The translations under genes and the position numbers were made by a program. A stretch of 64,000 bases of DNA. It comes from Anaerolineae bacterium (GTDB lineage: Bacteria > Chloroflexota > Anaerolineae > Anaerolineales > Villigracilaceae). Below, piece by piece: positions 9,394-19,202 of the stretch (position 1 is the first letter of the stretch; each line of letters opens with the position of its first letter). The DNA lies in contig JAJPIZ010000041.1 of the NCBI GenBank assembly GCA_021324435.1, positions 19,734-83,733 of the forward strand. The letters run 5' to 3'. The notes beneath the pieces were generated by a model that was not told the DNA's origin, did no database searches, and saw only the letters and a program-made list of their open reading frames with translations.

Positions 9394-10774
9394 TAAAAGC
9401 ACTTCTATTACTCCGCGCGCCGATCAGACCCAAACTGCTCCCTCTTCGCAAGCCACGAGATATGCAACCATAGGTGTTGCTTTCGGGCTGTTATTTCCCC
9501 TCATAGCCACATTGCTTGAACTCGTGCGGGATCAACTGCCGTTTAATCTTGTAAACATCGTCGCAGAGCAACGGAGCGAGTTCCTATTATGGATCATTGA
9601 TACCGCCCCCCTGTTCCTGGGCATCTTCGCGTGGTTGGCCGGCTGGCGACAAGACGCGCTCCTAAAAATAAACGAGGCGTTGAAGGCACGCGAAAAAGAG
9701 ATCGCATCCATCAACCTGGACCTTGAGCAACGCGTGGCGGAACGTATGCAAGCTCTGGAAGAGAGAAATTCTCAAATGCGCGCGTCGGTCTTCTTTGCGC
9801 GGGAAATTGCCGAAATCCAGGATATTCCAACGCTTATCGCCGAAAGCGTCAAACTAATTACACAGCAATTCAAACACTATCACGCCGCCATCTTTTTACT
9901 CGACGATCAGAGGAAATACGCGCTTATTCAGGCGGCATCGTCAGATGCAGGCAAAAAATTGGTCGAGCGCGGCTATCGTGTGCAAGTGGGTGACCAAAGC
10001 GTAGTAGGACGGGTGGCCGAACAAGGCAAACTCTACAATTTCACTGGCTCGCTCTTCTCTGGGGTTAGAGACCCCGAAATGCCGCGTACACGTTCGCAGA
10101 TTGCCCTGCCTCTGTTTGTGCGCGGAAAAGTAATCGGCGTGCTGGATGTCCACTCGGAACAACTACAAGCCTTCAGTCAGAATGAGGCGGAAGTTCTTCA
10201 ATTGCTGGCAGACCAAATTGCAATCTCCATTGCAAACGCGCGCCTCCTGAGCGAGTCCCAGACAATTGCTAATCAACTTAAAACGATTACTGCTGAACAA
10301 ACCCGCAATGTTTGGCAAGCGCGTTTGAAGTCACGAGGCCTCGCCTATCAGTTCACGCCCGCCGGCATCAAATCTATCCCGGCAGGAGCCCGCCCAAAAG
10401 ATAAGGATGAGCTGAGCGTTCCGGTAATTTTACGCGGATTGGAAATCGGCAGTATCGGATTGAAACGAAAAGATGGGACCCGTTGGGCCGAGGCAGACCG
10501 GGAACTTGCAGAGAAGGTTGCTAATCAGGTGGCATTGGCCCTTGAAAACAGCCGCTTATTGGATGAAACACGCGAGCGGGCACTTCAAGAGCAGGCAGTC
10601 GGCGAGATTTCGGCGCGCTTCAGCCGCTCGCTGGATGTAGATGCGTTACTGCAAACTGCTGCGCGCGAGCTGGGCACTCTGCCTGAGGTGGCCGAAGTCG
10701 CCGTATTTGTCGGCACGGATAACAATAAAGACAATAAGACAATGGACGGACAAGTCCGAGAGAAACTGCGATGA
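9386..10774 (+). CDS. Receptor 3: small two-TM GAF receptor, no kinase
   Basis: 462 aa, the shortest receptor. Two hydrophobic segments (about residues 34-54 and 68-86) enclose a short loop, so there is almost no extracytoplasmic sensor. A coiled coil (about 95-130) leads to a complete GAF (about 135-295), a shortened GAF ending in ALALENSRL (about 300-400) and a truncated GAF start (EISARFSRSLDVDALLQTA) followed by a charged tail. It overlaps receptor 2 by eight bases. With so little outside the membrane it probably senses through its GAF domains or works as a partner of the other receptors; this is inference. Confidence 0.85.
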   Translation: MIDKSTSITPRADQTQTAPSSQATRYATIGVAFGLLFPLIATLLELVRDQLPFNLVNIVAEQRSEFLLWIIDTAPLFLGIFAWLAGWRQDALLKINEALKAREKEIASINLDLEQRVAERMQALEERNSQMRASVFFAREIAEIQDIPTLIAESVKLITQQFKHYHAAIFLLDDQRKYALIQAASSDAGKKLVERGYRVQVGDQSVVGRVAEQGKLYNFTGSLFSGVRDPEMPRTRSQIALPLFVRGKVIGVLDVHSEQLQAFSQNEAEVLQLLADQIAISIANARLLSESQTIANQLKTITAEQTRNVWQARLKSRGLAYQFTPAGIKSIPAGARPKDKDELSVPVILRGLEIGSIGLKRKDGTRWAEADRELAEKVANQVALALENSRLLDETRERALQEQAVGEISARFSRSLDVDALLQTAARELGTLPEVAEVAVFVGTDNNKDNKTMDGQVREKLR

Positions 10775-13155
10775 ACTCTATAGACTTCAGAAAAAGACTC
10801 GCCTCATTTGGTTCGCTGATCAAGAAACTGAACAGCAAACTGAGTCTGCGCGCCAAATTAATCATTTCGGTGGTTGGCGTCTCAGTCGTTTTCCTTGCCA
10901 TATTGGCTTATTACAATTATCAAAACACTCGCAAAGAACTGACCGATGGCCTCAGCGACAGTCTCCGCAACGTTTCTCAAGTTCAGGGCGCGGCGATAGG
11001 AAATCTTCTCGTGCGGCAGATCAACTTGTTGCAATCACTTGGCAGTAGCAAGACAATTCAGGATATGGCAACCGCGTGCAACGAGACGCATTGTGGAGAT
11101 CCACAGGTGCAGACGGATCTGGCCACCCTGGAGGCGGAATGGCAGGAAGCAAACGCCGCACACACCGACAACGATCCGCTTGTGCAATCGGTTATCAACA
11201 ATTCAGCCGCTGTTGAAATCAACAGTTTTCGCGAAAATTTCCCGGATAACCTGGAAGTGATTGCCACGAATCAATACGGCCTCGTTTTGGCCGCTTCCAA
11301 TCGAACGACGCATTACTCTTACTTGAATGAAACCTGGTGGCGCAAAGCCTATGACAATGGACGCGGCAACATCTATATCGGTGAGCCGGAATTGATTCCG
11401 AACATCAATCAATATGCTTTTGTGATTGCTGTGCCGCTTCGCTCCCCAGGAACTCGGCAAGTTATCGGCGTTCTGCGAACGGCTGTGCGTCTTTTGCCGG
11501 CTCGCGATCTTCTCGCCTCGGCCCAGATCGGCCAAACCGGTGCGACTGCATTGGTCTTCCGTGCAGGTAAAGTTCTCAACGACCGAGGCGTTTTGGAACA
11601 GTGGCCTTCATCCAACATTCTGCAACTTAGCGATACGCCGATGACAGAAGTTATGCAGATGCCACTAGGCGAGGACAATCAGCAACGTATTGTCAGCCAG
11701 GCCCGCGTTGAATCCTCTGATCCCGCTCTGGGAAATTTCATCTTTACGTTGCAATGGCGTGTGGTAGTGAGCATTGATCCTGCCGAAGCGCTGGCGCCAG
11801 TCAACCAAGCCGCCCTGAACAACCTGACAATCAGCCTCGGTATTCTGTTAATCTCAGCCTTGCTGGCGCTTGCATTGACTCAATATTTGACCGGGCCAAT
11901 CCTCCGCCTGACTGCCGTGGCCGAACGCGTGCGTTCCGGCGACCTGAGCGCCCGCGCCAGAGTGGAAAGCGAAGATGAAATCGGCGTCCTTGCGCAAACC
12001 TTCAACCAGACAACCTCACAATTAAGCGACCATATTAATACATTGGAACAACGCGTGGCAGATCGTACTCAGGACCTTCAGCGACAAACCCTGCGTCTGC
12101 GTGTGGCTTCTGAAGTTGCCCGCGACGCCGCGGCGTCGCCGAACCTCGATGAGCTTCTCTCCCGCTCCAGCCTGCTGATCCGCGATCGCTTCAACTTCTA
12201 CCATACCGGCATCTTCCTGCTTGATGAGAAAAAAGAGTATGCCGTCTTGCGCGCCTCGCCGACCGAAGCCGGCCGCGAGATGATGGCTAACAACCATCGG
12301 CTGAAAGTTGGCGAACAGGGCATCGTCGGACGCGTGGCCGCGACAGGAGAGCCGCGCATCGCACTCGACGTTGGAGCGGATGCCGTTTTCTTCAACAATC
12401 CCATGCTCCCGCGCACTCGCTCAGAAATGGCGCTTCCTCTCAAGACGGCAGAAGGCGTCATCGGCGTGCTGGACGTGCAAAGCGATGAACCCGAAGCATT
12501 CACGCAAGATGATATTGCAATCATCCAGACCATGGCCGATCAACTGGCAACGGCCATTGAAAGACTTCGCTTGTTCCATCGCGTAGAAAGCAACTTAAGA
12601 GAGATGGAAAGGACCTACAGCGAATTTACGAACCGATCCTGGACTGCTTTCACGCGCGGCGGTACTCAGAACTTGGGTTACAAATTCGACAACATCCGAT
12701 TGGAATCAATACAGCAAGTTCCAAATGAAGCAAAAGAGGCGATCAAAACAGGAAGTATTGTCGTAAAGCAAAAGTCCGGGAAAGAAGCGACGGAAACAGG
12801 GCAGGTCGCGGCGATTCCCATCCGCCTGCGCGGACAGGCCATCGGTGCCATTAATGTCCGCTTCCAAAGCCCGGAGGTATCCGATAAAACAATCGCCATG
12901 ATCGAACAAGCCGCGGATCGTCTGGCCACAGCTCTTGAGAACGCCCGCCTGCTCGAAGAAACCAGACAACGCGCTCAAGCCGACACGTTGGTGAGCGAAC
13001 TCGCAGGACGGCTACGATCCACGCTTGACCTGGAGACTGTTCTTAAAACAGCCGCACAAGAACTGCAGAAAGCTTTTAACTTGAAAGAGGCCGAAGTGCG
13101 TTTGGGCCTGCCAAACGCGCATGAGCCCGAAAAGAAGAACGGCAACAGACAATAG
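10771..13155 (+). CDS. Receptor 4: dCache-HAMP-GAF receptor, no kinase
   Basis: 794 aa. TM1 (about 28-48), a large extracytoplasmic dCache-type sensor (about 50-345, including NETWWRKAYDNGRG and YAFVIAVPL typical of double-Cache domains), TM2 (about 352-374), HAMP (about 375-428), a coiled coil, a complete GAF (about 445-605), a shortened GAF (about 610-735) and a truncated GAF start beginning ELAGRLRSTLDLETVLKTA. Two Cys (CNETHC) lie in the external part and may form a disulfide. It overlaps receptor 3 by four bases. dCache domains commonly bind amino acids or other small metabolites; the ligand is not identifiable here. Confidence 0.86.
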   Translation: MNSIDFRKRLASFGSLIKKLNSKLSLRAKLIISVVGVSVVFLAILAYYNYQNTRKELTDGLSDSLRNVSQVQGAAIGNLLVRQINLLQSLGSSKTIQDMATACNETHCGDPQVQTDLATLEAEWQEANAAHTDNDPLVQSVINNSAAVEINSFRENFPDNLEVIATNQYGLVLAASNRTTHYSYLNETWWRKAYDNGRGNIYIGEPELIPNINQYAFVIAVPLRSPGTRQVIGVLRTAVRLLPARDLLASAQIGQTGATALVFRAGKVLNDRGVLEQWPSSNILQLSDTPMTEVMQMPLGEDNQQRIVSQARVESSDPALGNFIFTLQWRVVVSIDPAEALAPVNQAALNNLTISLGILLISALLALALTQYLTGPILRLTAVAERVRSGDLSARARVESEDEIGVLAQTFNQTTSQLSDHINTLEQRVADRTQDLQRQTLRLRVASEVARDAAASPNLDELLSRSSLLIRDRFNFYHTGIFLLDEKKEYAVLRASPTEAGREMMANNHRLKVGEQGIVGRVAATGEPRIALDVGADAVFFNNPMLPRTRSEMALPLKTAEGVIGVLDVQSDEPEAFTQDDIAIIQTMADQLATAIERLRLFHRVESNLREMERTYSEFTNRSWTAFTRGGTQNLGYKFDNIRLESIQQVPNEAKEAIKTGSIVVKQKSGKEATETGQVAAIPIRLRGQAIGAINVRFQSPEVSDKTIAMIEQAADRLATALENARLLEETRQRAQADTLVSELAGRLRSTLDLETVLKTAAQELQKAFNLKEAEVRLGLPNAHEPEKKNGNRQ

Positions 13156-15883
13156 CAATAAGTCTACGTCTGAAACAATGTCCCGAGAGAACAGGGTCCG
13201 TCCTATGACTACCAGCAGATCACTTTCAACTATCCCTTCTCAGCGAGAGCGAAATGCAAAAATTATTGCCGCTTGGGGTGCGGGAATTTCCGCTCTTACT
13301 GCCGGTTTCTATGATTATGTAGCCATGCAGAGCGGCGCATGGCAGGTATTCGCGGTCAGCATTGACGTTTGGCTCTTAGCGGTATGCATGCTGATTAGCT
13401 TTTTCCTCATACGCCAGGGACGTATTCGAGCAGGCATATGGCTTATATTAATTTCAGCATACATCAGTTTCGCTGTGCCTCCACTCCTGCTTTCAGGATT
13501 AGGTTTAATTCTTGGAACCAGCCTTGCCATCCTGATCACCATCGTTGCCAGTATTTGTTTGGAGGGGCAGGAGGCCGAACGCGCGATATTCCTTGGGGCA
13601 GTATTCTCAGCACTTACCATCTTTATTGATTTATTCGTTCCAGAGGGCCGCCTGGCCGCGCCGGCCATAATGCAACTGGGGCTTACAACATTCCTGGTTA
13701 TTGCCGCGTCTATATTTGGCATTGTTTTCGTCCGCCAGTTCCAGCAGTTCAGAGTGGCGGCTCGCCTCTCTGCGCTGATTCTGATGATCTCGCTTCCCGT
13801 TGTTGCGGCCATAGCAATTGTAGTCACATCCCGCGCGGGGGCAATCATTGAAGAACAAGCCAATCAAAGCCTGAGAGTACACGATCAAATCGTAAATACC
13901 ACCTTGAACACATGGCTTGACCTACATGGCCGCGCCTTGACAGAACTTGCCAGTCTTCCTGACATTACAAGCATGGACCCGCAGCTACAACGGCCTGCCT
14001 TGGTCGCAATGGCAAAGGCATATCCAAACTTATTCCTGGTTCAGACCACAGACCTTAACGGCATCAATATTGCACGCAATGACGGCGCGGCGCCAAAAGA
14101 TTATCATGATCGGAACTGGTTTCTTGGCGCAAAGTCAGGAGCGCCCATCACTCTAGAGGCGTTAATCAGTCGAACCAACGGTAAACCGGCTCTTAATATG
14201 TCAACGCCTATCAGAGATGCCTCAGGGAGGATCATTGGCGTTGCGTCCATTGTCTCTACATTAGATGATGTTGCCAATGAAGTGATATCAGCTACAGGCG
14301 AAGGCAAAGAAATTCTTATTTTTGTTGTAGACAATAGAAATAATGTGATTGCGCATCCTGATCCCGCATTAACCGAAGGGGATAACCTGCATGATTTCAG
14401 TAATTATCCTCCTGTAGCAGCAATGCGGAAGGGAACCACGGGCATCATGGACTTCACTGATGAGAACGGTACTCGGTGGCGCGCTTACATTTACTTAATG
14501 GACAATGGCTGGGGCGTTATTTCCCAGGAGCCTATAAATCTACTATTAGCCCCTTTGTATCTGTTTCAGAAGATTGCCATAGTGATTGGAATGGTCGGCC
14601 TCGCTATCTTGTTAAGCATAGCATGGCTCACGATTCGCCGTACGCTGAAGCCCATTGAAGGGTTAACCGGGACCGTGGAAGCCGTTACCGCGGGCGATCT
14701 CACACGCATGGCAGAAGTTACAAGCGGCGACGAAATTGGCATATTGGGCGAGGCATTCAACAAAATGACCGCCCAGATTCGAGAGTTAATTGGCGGGCTG
14801 GAGCAACGCGTCTCCGAACGCACGGCAGAAATCGAACGGCGCGCATCGCTGTTGCGCACAGCGGCTGAAGTTGCCAAAACATCAGCATCCATTCAGGACC
14901 TCGATGCGCTCCTCAACCAGACCGCGCGACTGTTGAGTCTGCGATTCGGTTTCTATCACACAGGCATCTTTCTGCTGGATGAGGCTGGCAAGTTCGCCGT
15001 GCTACGCGCCACTAACAGTGAAGGCGGCCAAAGGATGCTGGTTCGAGGACACAAACTCGAAGTGGGACGTGTGGGCATCGTGGGTAACGTTGCTCAAAGT
15101 GGACAGGCGCGCATCGCTCTCGACGTTGGAGCGGATGCTGTTTACTTCGATAACCCGGATTTGCCGAATACACACTCCGAAATGGCTCTTCCATTAAGCG
15201 CTAAGGGACAAATCCTTGGCGTCCTCGATATACAGTCCACCGAGCCTCTTGCATTTACCCAGGAAGACATTGAGACTCTGCAAGTGGTCGCCGACCAGTT
15301 GGCAATTTCAATAGAGAATGCGCGTTTGCTGGCAGAGAGTCAGGCCGCTGTAGAAGCGACCAGGCGTGCGTTTGGTGAAATCGCGAGCATGGCATGGAAA
15401 GAGAGATTGGGGGCCGATGGGGCAATTGGCTTCCGAACCACCAGCGAAAAGAGCGGGGTATCTATGATAGATGCAGGCAACTGGTCACCTGAAGCGCTCA
15501 AAACCGCCATGGAGGCAAAAACAACAGCCTCCAGCGATGGAAGCACAATCTATGTACCCATCCTTGTGCGCGGACAATCCATTGGCGTATTGAAACTGGC
15601 AAAACCAGAGCGCGCCCAGTGGACCGAAATCGAGCAACAAGCCGCCGAGGTGATTGCCGATCAATTGAGCGGCGCGCTCGAGAGCGCCCGCCTCTTCGAT
15701 AGCGCTCAACGACGCGCCGCCAAGGAACAAGCGCTGGGCGAGATTACATCCAAAATCAGCGCCTCTACGAACATACGAAACGTCCTCCAAACCGCAGTGG
15801 AAGAATTGGGACGCGCCATTCCCGGCTCAGAAGTTATTATCCAGTTTCAAGGCGGCAGGGAAGTTGAAAGGTCGGAGAATTAA
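13121..15883 (+). CDS. Receptor 5: multi-TM plus Cache-HAMP-GAF receptor, no kinase
   Basis: Up to 920 aa. The N-terminal third holds six or seven transmembrane helices (about 38-240), followed by a Cache-type domain (about 245-475, with DRNWFLGAKSG and a typical AHPDP loop), another TM (about 487-508), HAMP (about 510-562), a coiled coil, a complete GAF (about 580-740), a shortened GAF and a truncated GAF start. The combination of an integral-membrane head and a Cache domain differs from the other receptors. The annotated start overlaps receptor 4 by 35 bases; ATGs at 13178 and 13205 are alternatives and none has a strong ribosome binding site. Confidence 0.83.
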   Translation: MSPKRRTATDNSNKSTSETMSRENRVRPMTTSRSLSTIPSQRERNAKIIAAWGAGISALTAGFYDYVAMQSGAWQVFAVSIDVWLLAVCMLISFFLIRQGRIRAGIWLILISAYISFAVPPLLLSGLGLILGTSLAILITIVASICLEGQEAERAIFLGAVFSALTIFIDLFVPEGRLAAPAIMQLGLTTFLVIAASIFGIVFVRQFQQFRVAARLSALILMISLPVVAAIAIVVTSRAGAIIEEQANQSLRVHDQIVNTTLNTWLDLHGRALTELASLPDITSMDPQLQRPALVAMAKAYPNLFLVQTTDLNGINIARNDGAAPKDYHDRNWFLGAKSGAPITLEALISRTNGKPALNMSTPIRDASGRIIGVASIVSTLDDVANEVISATGEGKEILIFVVDNRNNVIAHPDPALTEGDNLHDFSNYPPVAAMRKGTTGIMDFTDENGTRWRAYIYLMDNGWGVISQEPINLLLAPLYLFQKIAIVIGMVGLAILLSIAWLTIRRTLKPIEGLTGTVEAVTAGDLTRMAEVTSGDEIGILGEAFNKMTAQIRELIGGLEQRVSERTAEIERRASLLRTAAEVAKTSASIQDLDALLNQTARLLSLRFGFYHTGIFLLDEAGKFAVLRATNSEGGQRMLVRGHKLEVGRVGIVGNVAQSGQARIALDVGADAVYFDNPDLPNTHSEMALPLSAKGQILGVLDIQSTEPLAFTQEDIETLQVVADQLAISIENARLLAESQAAVEATRRAFGEIASMAWKERLGADGAIGFRTTSEKSGVSMIDAGNWSPEALKTAMEAKTTASSDGSTIYVPILVRGQSIGVLKLAKPERAQWTEIEQQAAEVIADQLSGALESARLFDSAQRRAAKEQALGEITSKISASTNIRNVLQTAVEELGRAIPGSEVIIQFQGGREVERSEN

Positions 15884-15888
15884 TTAAC

Positions 15889-18420
15889 ATGAAAAACATT
15901 TCTCCCCAGAATAAAACCTCCTTCGGGGCTTTCAGTTTTCGCACAAGGCTGATCGTAGGCAGTGTGTTCATTGCCTTTATTGCCATTGCAGCTATGGGAT
16001 ATTACATTTACTATCGCGCCCAGGCAGAGAGTGCGTATCTGACCAATCAACTCGATCAAAGTGTACAACAACACGCAGAAGATGAACTGTCCGCTGTCAG
16101 CTCGGAACAGGCAAACGCGCTCAACAATTTCTTTGCATCTGCAAAGAAAGATATCGTCAATCTCGGCTCAACGACCGAGAAGTTTTTCGCGCAGGAGACC
16201 ATTCTGGGAACCGGAACGTATTGGGACGCGACTCAGCAGTTATATCGTCTGCCGAACGGAAGTTGGGACAATCAGAGAAGCGATGTTGGTTCAGTCTTCA
16301 TCCCCGCCAGCGTTGAACTGAGCGATCCGCTGAATCAAGAACTAAATACGCTCAAGCAACTGGATTTTGTCGCACCGACCTTCCTCAAATCCAATCCGGA
16401 TGCGATTGCAGTGTACTTCGGTGGCGGTCCGGGTGAGACCATTTATTATCCAAACATTGACCTGGCGTCTTTAGTGCCCCCGGATTTTGATATTACCAAA
16501 CGTCCCTGGTTTGTAAAAGCCGCGCCTGCACAGAATCCTTCACACGCGCCCGTTTGGTCAGACCCGTATCTGGACGCCGCTCAAAACGGCCTCGTAATTA
16601 CCGGAAGTGTTCCTGTCTTTGACTCGAGAGGAAACTTCCGCGGCGTTGCCGCGATGGACTTCCAACTGAACCGAATTACAGCCCTGGTCTCCAACATCAA
16701 AGTTGGTGAAACCGGCTATGCCTTCCTTGTAGATAAAGATAAACGGCTGATTGCCATGCCGCCAGCCGCCTACGCAGATTTGGGGATCGCGCCCGACGCG
16801 TTTCCCCTTGGACAGCCTCTTGATCAGACCAAGGCGCCGCCTCAAATTCCCGCCTATTTCTGGACCATTCTAACAAGCATTAGCACCGGGCAAAGCGGCC
16901 TGGAAACAATCTCTATAAACGGCATAGAGCGGTTTGTTGTCTATCGCCCTGTCCCGGAAATCGGTTACGGCCTTGCCATCATTGTTCCGTCTCATGAATT
17001 GCTCACAGGCTCCATCGCTGCAAAAGAACAAATTGCCCAATCTTCCAAGAACACATTGGTACTGAGCGGTCTGCTGGTAGCCGCAATATTACTTGTTTCC
17101 CTCATCGCCGCGCTGACGCTGGGCAATCGGCTGGCGCGCCCACTTGGCGAGTTGACGCGCACCGCTGAAGAAATCGCCAGCGGCAATCTTGAAGCGAAAG
17201 CAGAAGTACACGGACAAGATGAGATCGGCGTATTGGCCGCGGCCTTCAATGTCATGACATCGCGTTTGAGAAACACCCTTCTGGGACTCGAACAACGGGT
17301 CGCGGAACGCACGTCCGAACTACAAATCGCCAACCAGAAGAACGAACGTCGCGCCCGGCAATTTGAAGCCATCGCACAGGTGGGACGCGCCATCAACTCG
17401 ATTCGCGGAACAGAAGAATTACTGCCAAAGATTGCGTCCGTGATCAGTGAGCAATTTGGCTATTATCACGTCGGCATCTTCTTGAACGACGAAAACGATT
17501 TCTTGACCTATCTCACAGCCGCCAACAGCGAAGGTGGGCAGAAAATGCTGGCGCGCGGCCACAACCTCCGCGTTGGCGAACAAGGCATTGTAGGTAACGT
17601 CGCAGGCACCGGTCAGCCGCGCATCGCCAGCAGTGTAGGCCAAGATGCGGCGTACTTCAACAACCCGGACTTGCCCGAGACGAAATCAGAAATGGCTTTG
17701 CCTCTACGCTCTGCCGGAAAAGTAGTCGGTGTGCTGGATGTTCAGAGCACGGAAGAAAATGCTTTCTCAGACGAGGATGTCAGTGTGCTGAACACGCTAG
17801 CCGATCAGGTTACTCTCGCGATTGATAACGCGAGGCTGTATGAATCCACGCGCCGATCTCTTGAAGAAGCAGAAGCGTTATATCGTCAATATCTGCGTCA
17901 GGCGTGGAGCCGACTGCCGCGCGAACAGCAACTGGCTGGATACCGGTACACGCCGCGCGGTGCGGCGCCACTGGACGCGCCCGTCAGTTTGGATAAAGAC
18001 CAGGAGCAAACTCATACCCGCCTCACGGTCCCGATTAAGTTGCGTGGAGAGCTGATTGGCAATTTGGTCATTCAATCACAGGATAATCGGAACTGGAGTC
18101 AAGATCAGATTGACCTCGTCGAGGCAGTCGCGGAGCGAGTGGCACTATCGGCAGAGAATGCGCGCCTCTTCGACGAAACCAGCCGACGCGCGGAGCGCGA
18201 ACGAATCGTTACTGAAATTACTTCGAAGATTCGAAGCACCAACGATCCTGATGAAATGATTAGAACTGCACTGGACGAACTGAGAAACGCTTTGGGCGCA
18301 ACGCAAGTCCAGTTAATCCCACAAGCGATCAATGTTTCGCAGGACAACCAACACGAAATTTATTCTTCAACCCCGCAGGACACCAAAGACGGGCAACGCG
18401 GAAATGGAGCGAAAAAATGA
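15889..18420 (+). CDS. Receptor 6: dCache-HAMP-GAF receptor, no kinase
   Basis: 843 aa. TM1 (about 17-39), dCache sensor (about 45-380; FDITKRPWFVKA and PVWSDPYLDA are typical of this fold), TM2 (about 388-412), HAMP (about 413-466), a coiled coil, a complete GAF (about 490-655), a shortened GAF ending ALSAENARLF, then a truncated GAF start (EITSKIRSTNDPDEMIRTA) and a long polar tail. A GGAG ribosome binding site precedes the ATG. It is the last receptor and overlaps the parA-like gene by four bases. No catalytic output domain is present. Confidence 0.86.
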   Translation: MKNISPQNKTSFGAFSFRTRLIVGSVFIAFIAIAAMGYYIYYRAQAESAYLTNQLDQSVQQHAEDELSAVSSEQANALNNFFASAKKDIVNLGSTTEKFFAQETILGTGTYWDATQQLYRLPNGSWDNQRSDVGSVFIPASVELSDPLNQELNTLKQLDFVAPTFLKSNPDAIAVYFGGGPGETIYYPNIDLASLVPPDFDITKRPWFVKAAPAQNPSHAPVWSDPYLDAAQNGLVITGSVPVFDSRGNFRGVAAMDFQLNRITALVSNIKVGETGYAFLVDKDKRLIAMPPAAYADLGIAPDAFPLGQPLDQTKAPPQIPAYFWTILTSISTGQSGLETISINGIERFVVYRPVPEIGYGLAIIVPSHELLTGSIAAKEQIAQSSKNTLVLSGLLVAAILLVSLIAALTLGNRLARPLGELTRTAEEIASGNLEAKAEVHGQDEIGVLAAAFNVMTSRLRNTLLGLEQRVAERTSELQIANQKNERRARQFEAIAQVGRAINSIRGTEELLPKIASVISEQFGYYHVGIFLNDENDFLTYLTAANSEGGQKMLARGHNLRVGEQGIVGNVAGTGQPRIASSVGQDAAYFNNPDLPETKSEMALPLRSAGKVVGVLDVQSTEENAFSDEDVSVLNTLADQVTLAIDNARLYESTRRSLEEAEALYRQYLRQAWSRLPREQQLAGYRYTPRGAAPLDAPVSLDKDQEQTHTRLTVPIKLRGELIGNLVIQSQDNRNWSQDQIDLVEAVAERVALSAENARLFDETSRRAERERIVTEITSKIRSTNDPDEMIRTALDELRNALGATQVQLIPQAINVSQDNQHEIYSSTPQDTKDGQRGNGAKK

Positions 18421-19202
18421 GTTACATAGTCGCGATATCGAACGAAAAGGGCGGCGTCGCAAAGACGACCACCACACTTTCGCTGGGCGCCGCGCTGGCA
18501 GATGCTGGAAATAAAGTTTTGCTGATGGACCTCGATCCGCAGGCGAACCTGACGCTTGCACTTGGCATTGAACCTGGCTCTGCGGCAGTCACCTCCAGCC
18601 ACATCTTGATCGAATCCGCGCCATTGATGAGCGCGCGGCTTGCGAGTGACGTTCCAAATCTCGATTTGATCCCCTCACACTCCAGCATTGAAAGCGCAGA
18701 GCAATTTCTGCCGGTACGAACTCATTACACTGCCGGGCTTAAACGAGCCATTGAAAATGCGGGGCCGCTCCTCTATGATTATATATTGCTTGATTGTCCC
18801 CCATTCCTCGGGGCGATCACTACAAATGCGTTAAGCGCCGCCGACCTTCTGCTTATCCCAACCCAGGCCGAGTATTTTTCAGCCTATGCCCTGCGCAACA
18901 TGATGGGCATCATTCGACGGGTGCGACTTGAAAGCAACCCGGCGCTCGGCTATCGAATTCTGATCACCTTGCTTGATCGCCGCAATCGCACACACAGAAA
19001 CATTCAGGAACAACTTCAAAACACGTTTGGCGAAGGCCTTTTCAAAACCGTGATCGAAGTGGACACAAAACTGCGCGAAAGCCCCATCGCTGGTCTGCCC
19101 ATCACACGTTACAAACCCGGCGCTCGCGGTTCGCAACAATATCGCGAACTGGCCCAGGAGCTTATGGAATATGTCAAAGAAAAAGATCAACAAACGGCTT
19201 GA
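18417..19202 (+). CDS. ParA/Soj-family ATPase inside the receptor-kinase locus
   Basis: 261 aa, normal for the family. It has a deviant Walker A motif (NEKGGVAKTTTTLSLG, near residue 10), a Walker A' DLDPQAN segment and a Walker B LLDCPPFLG. ParA ATPases bind DNA non-specifically as ATP dimers and position plasmids, chromosomes or protein clusters. No parB gene or parS-like site is seen nearby. The gene sits between receptor 6 (4-base overlap) and the hybrid kinase (32-base overlap). This context suggests positioning of the signalling complex, like ParC-type proteins in chemotaxis, rather than DNA segregation. That role is inferred. Confidence 0.88.
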   Translation: MSYIVAISNEKGGVAKTTTTLSLGAALADAGNKVLLMDLDPQANLTLALGIEPGSAAVTSSHILIESAPLMSARLASDVPNLDLIPSHSSIESAEQFLPVRTHYTAGLKRAIENAGPLLYDYILLDCPPFLGAITTNALSAADLLLIPTQAEYFSAYALRNMMGIIRRVRLESNPALGYRILITLLDRRNRTHRNIQEQLQNTFGEGLFKTVIEVDTKLRESPIAGLPITRYKPGARGSQQYRELAQELMEYVKEKDQQTA

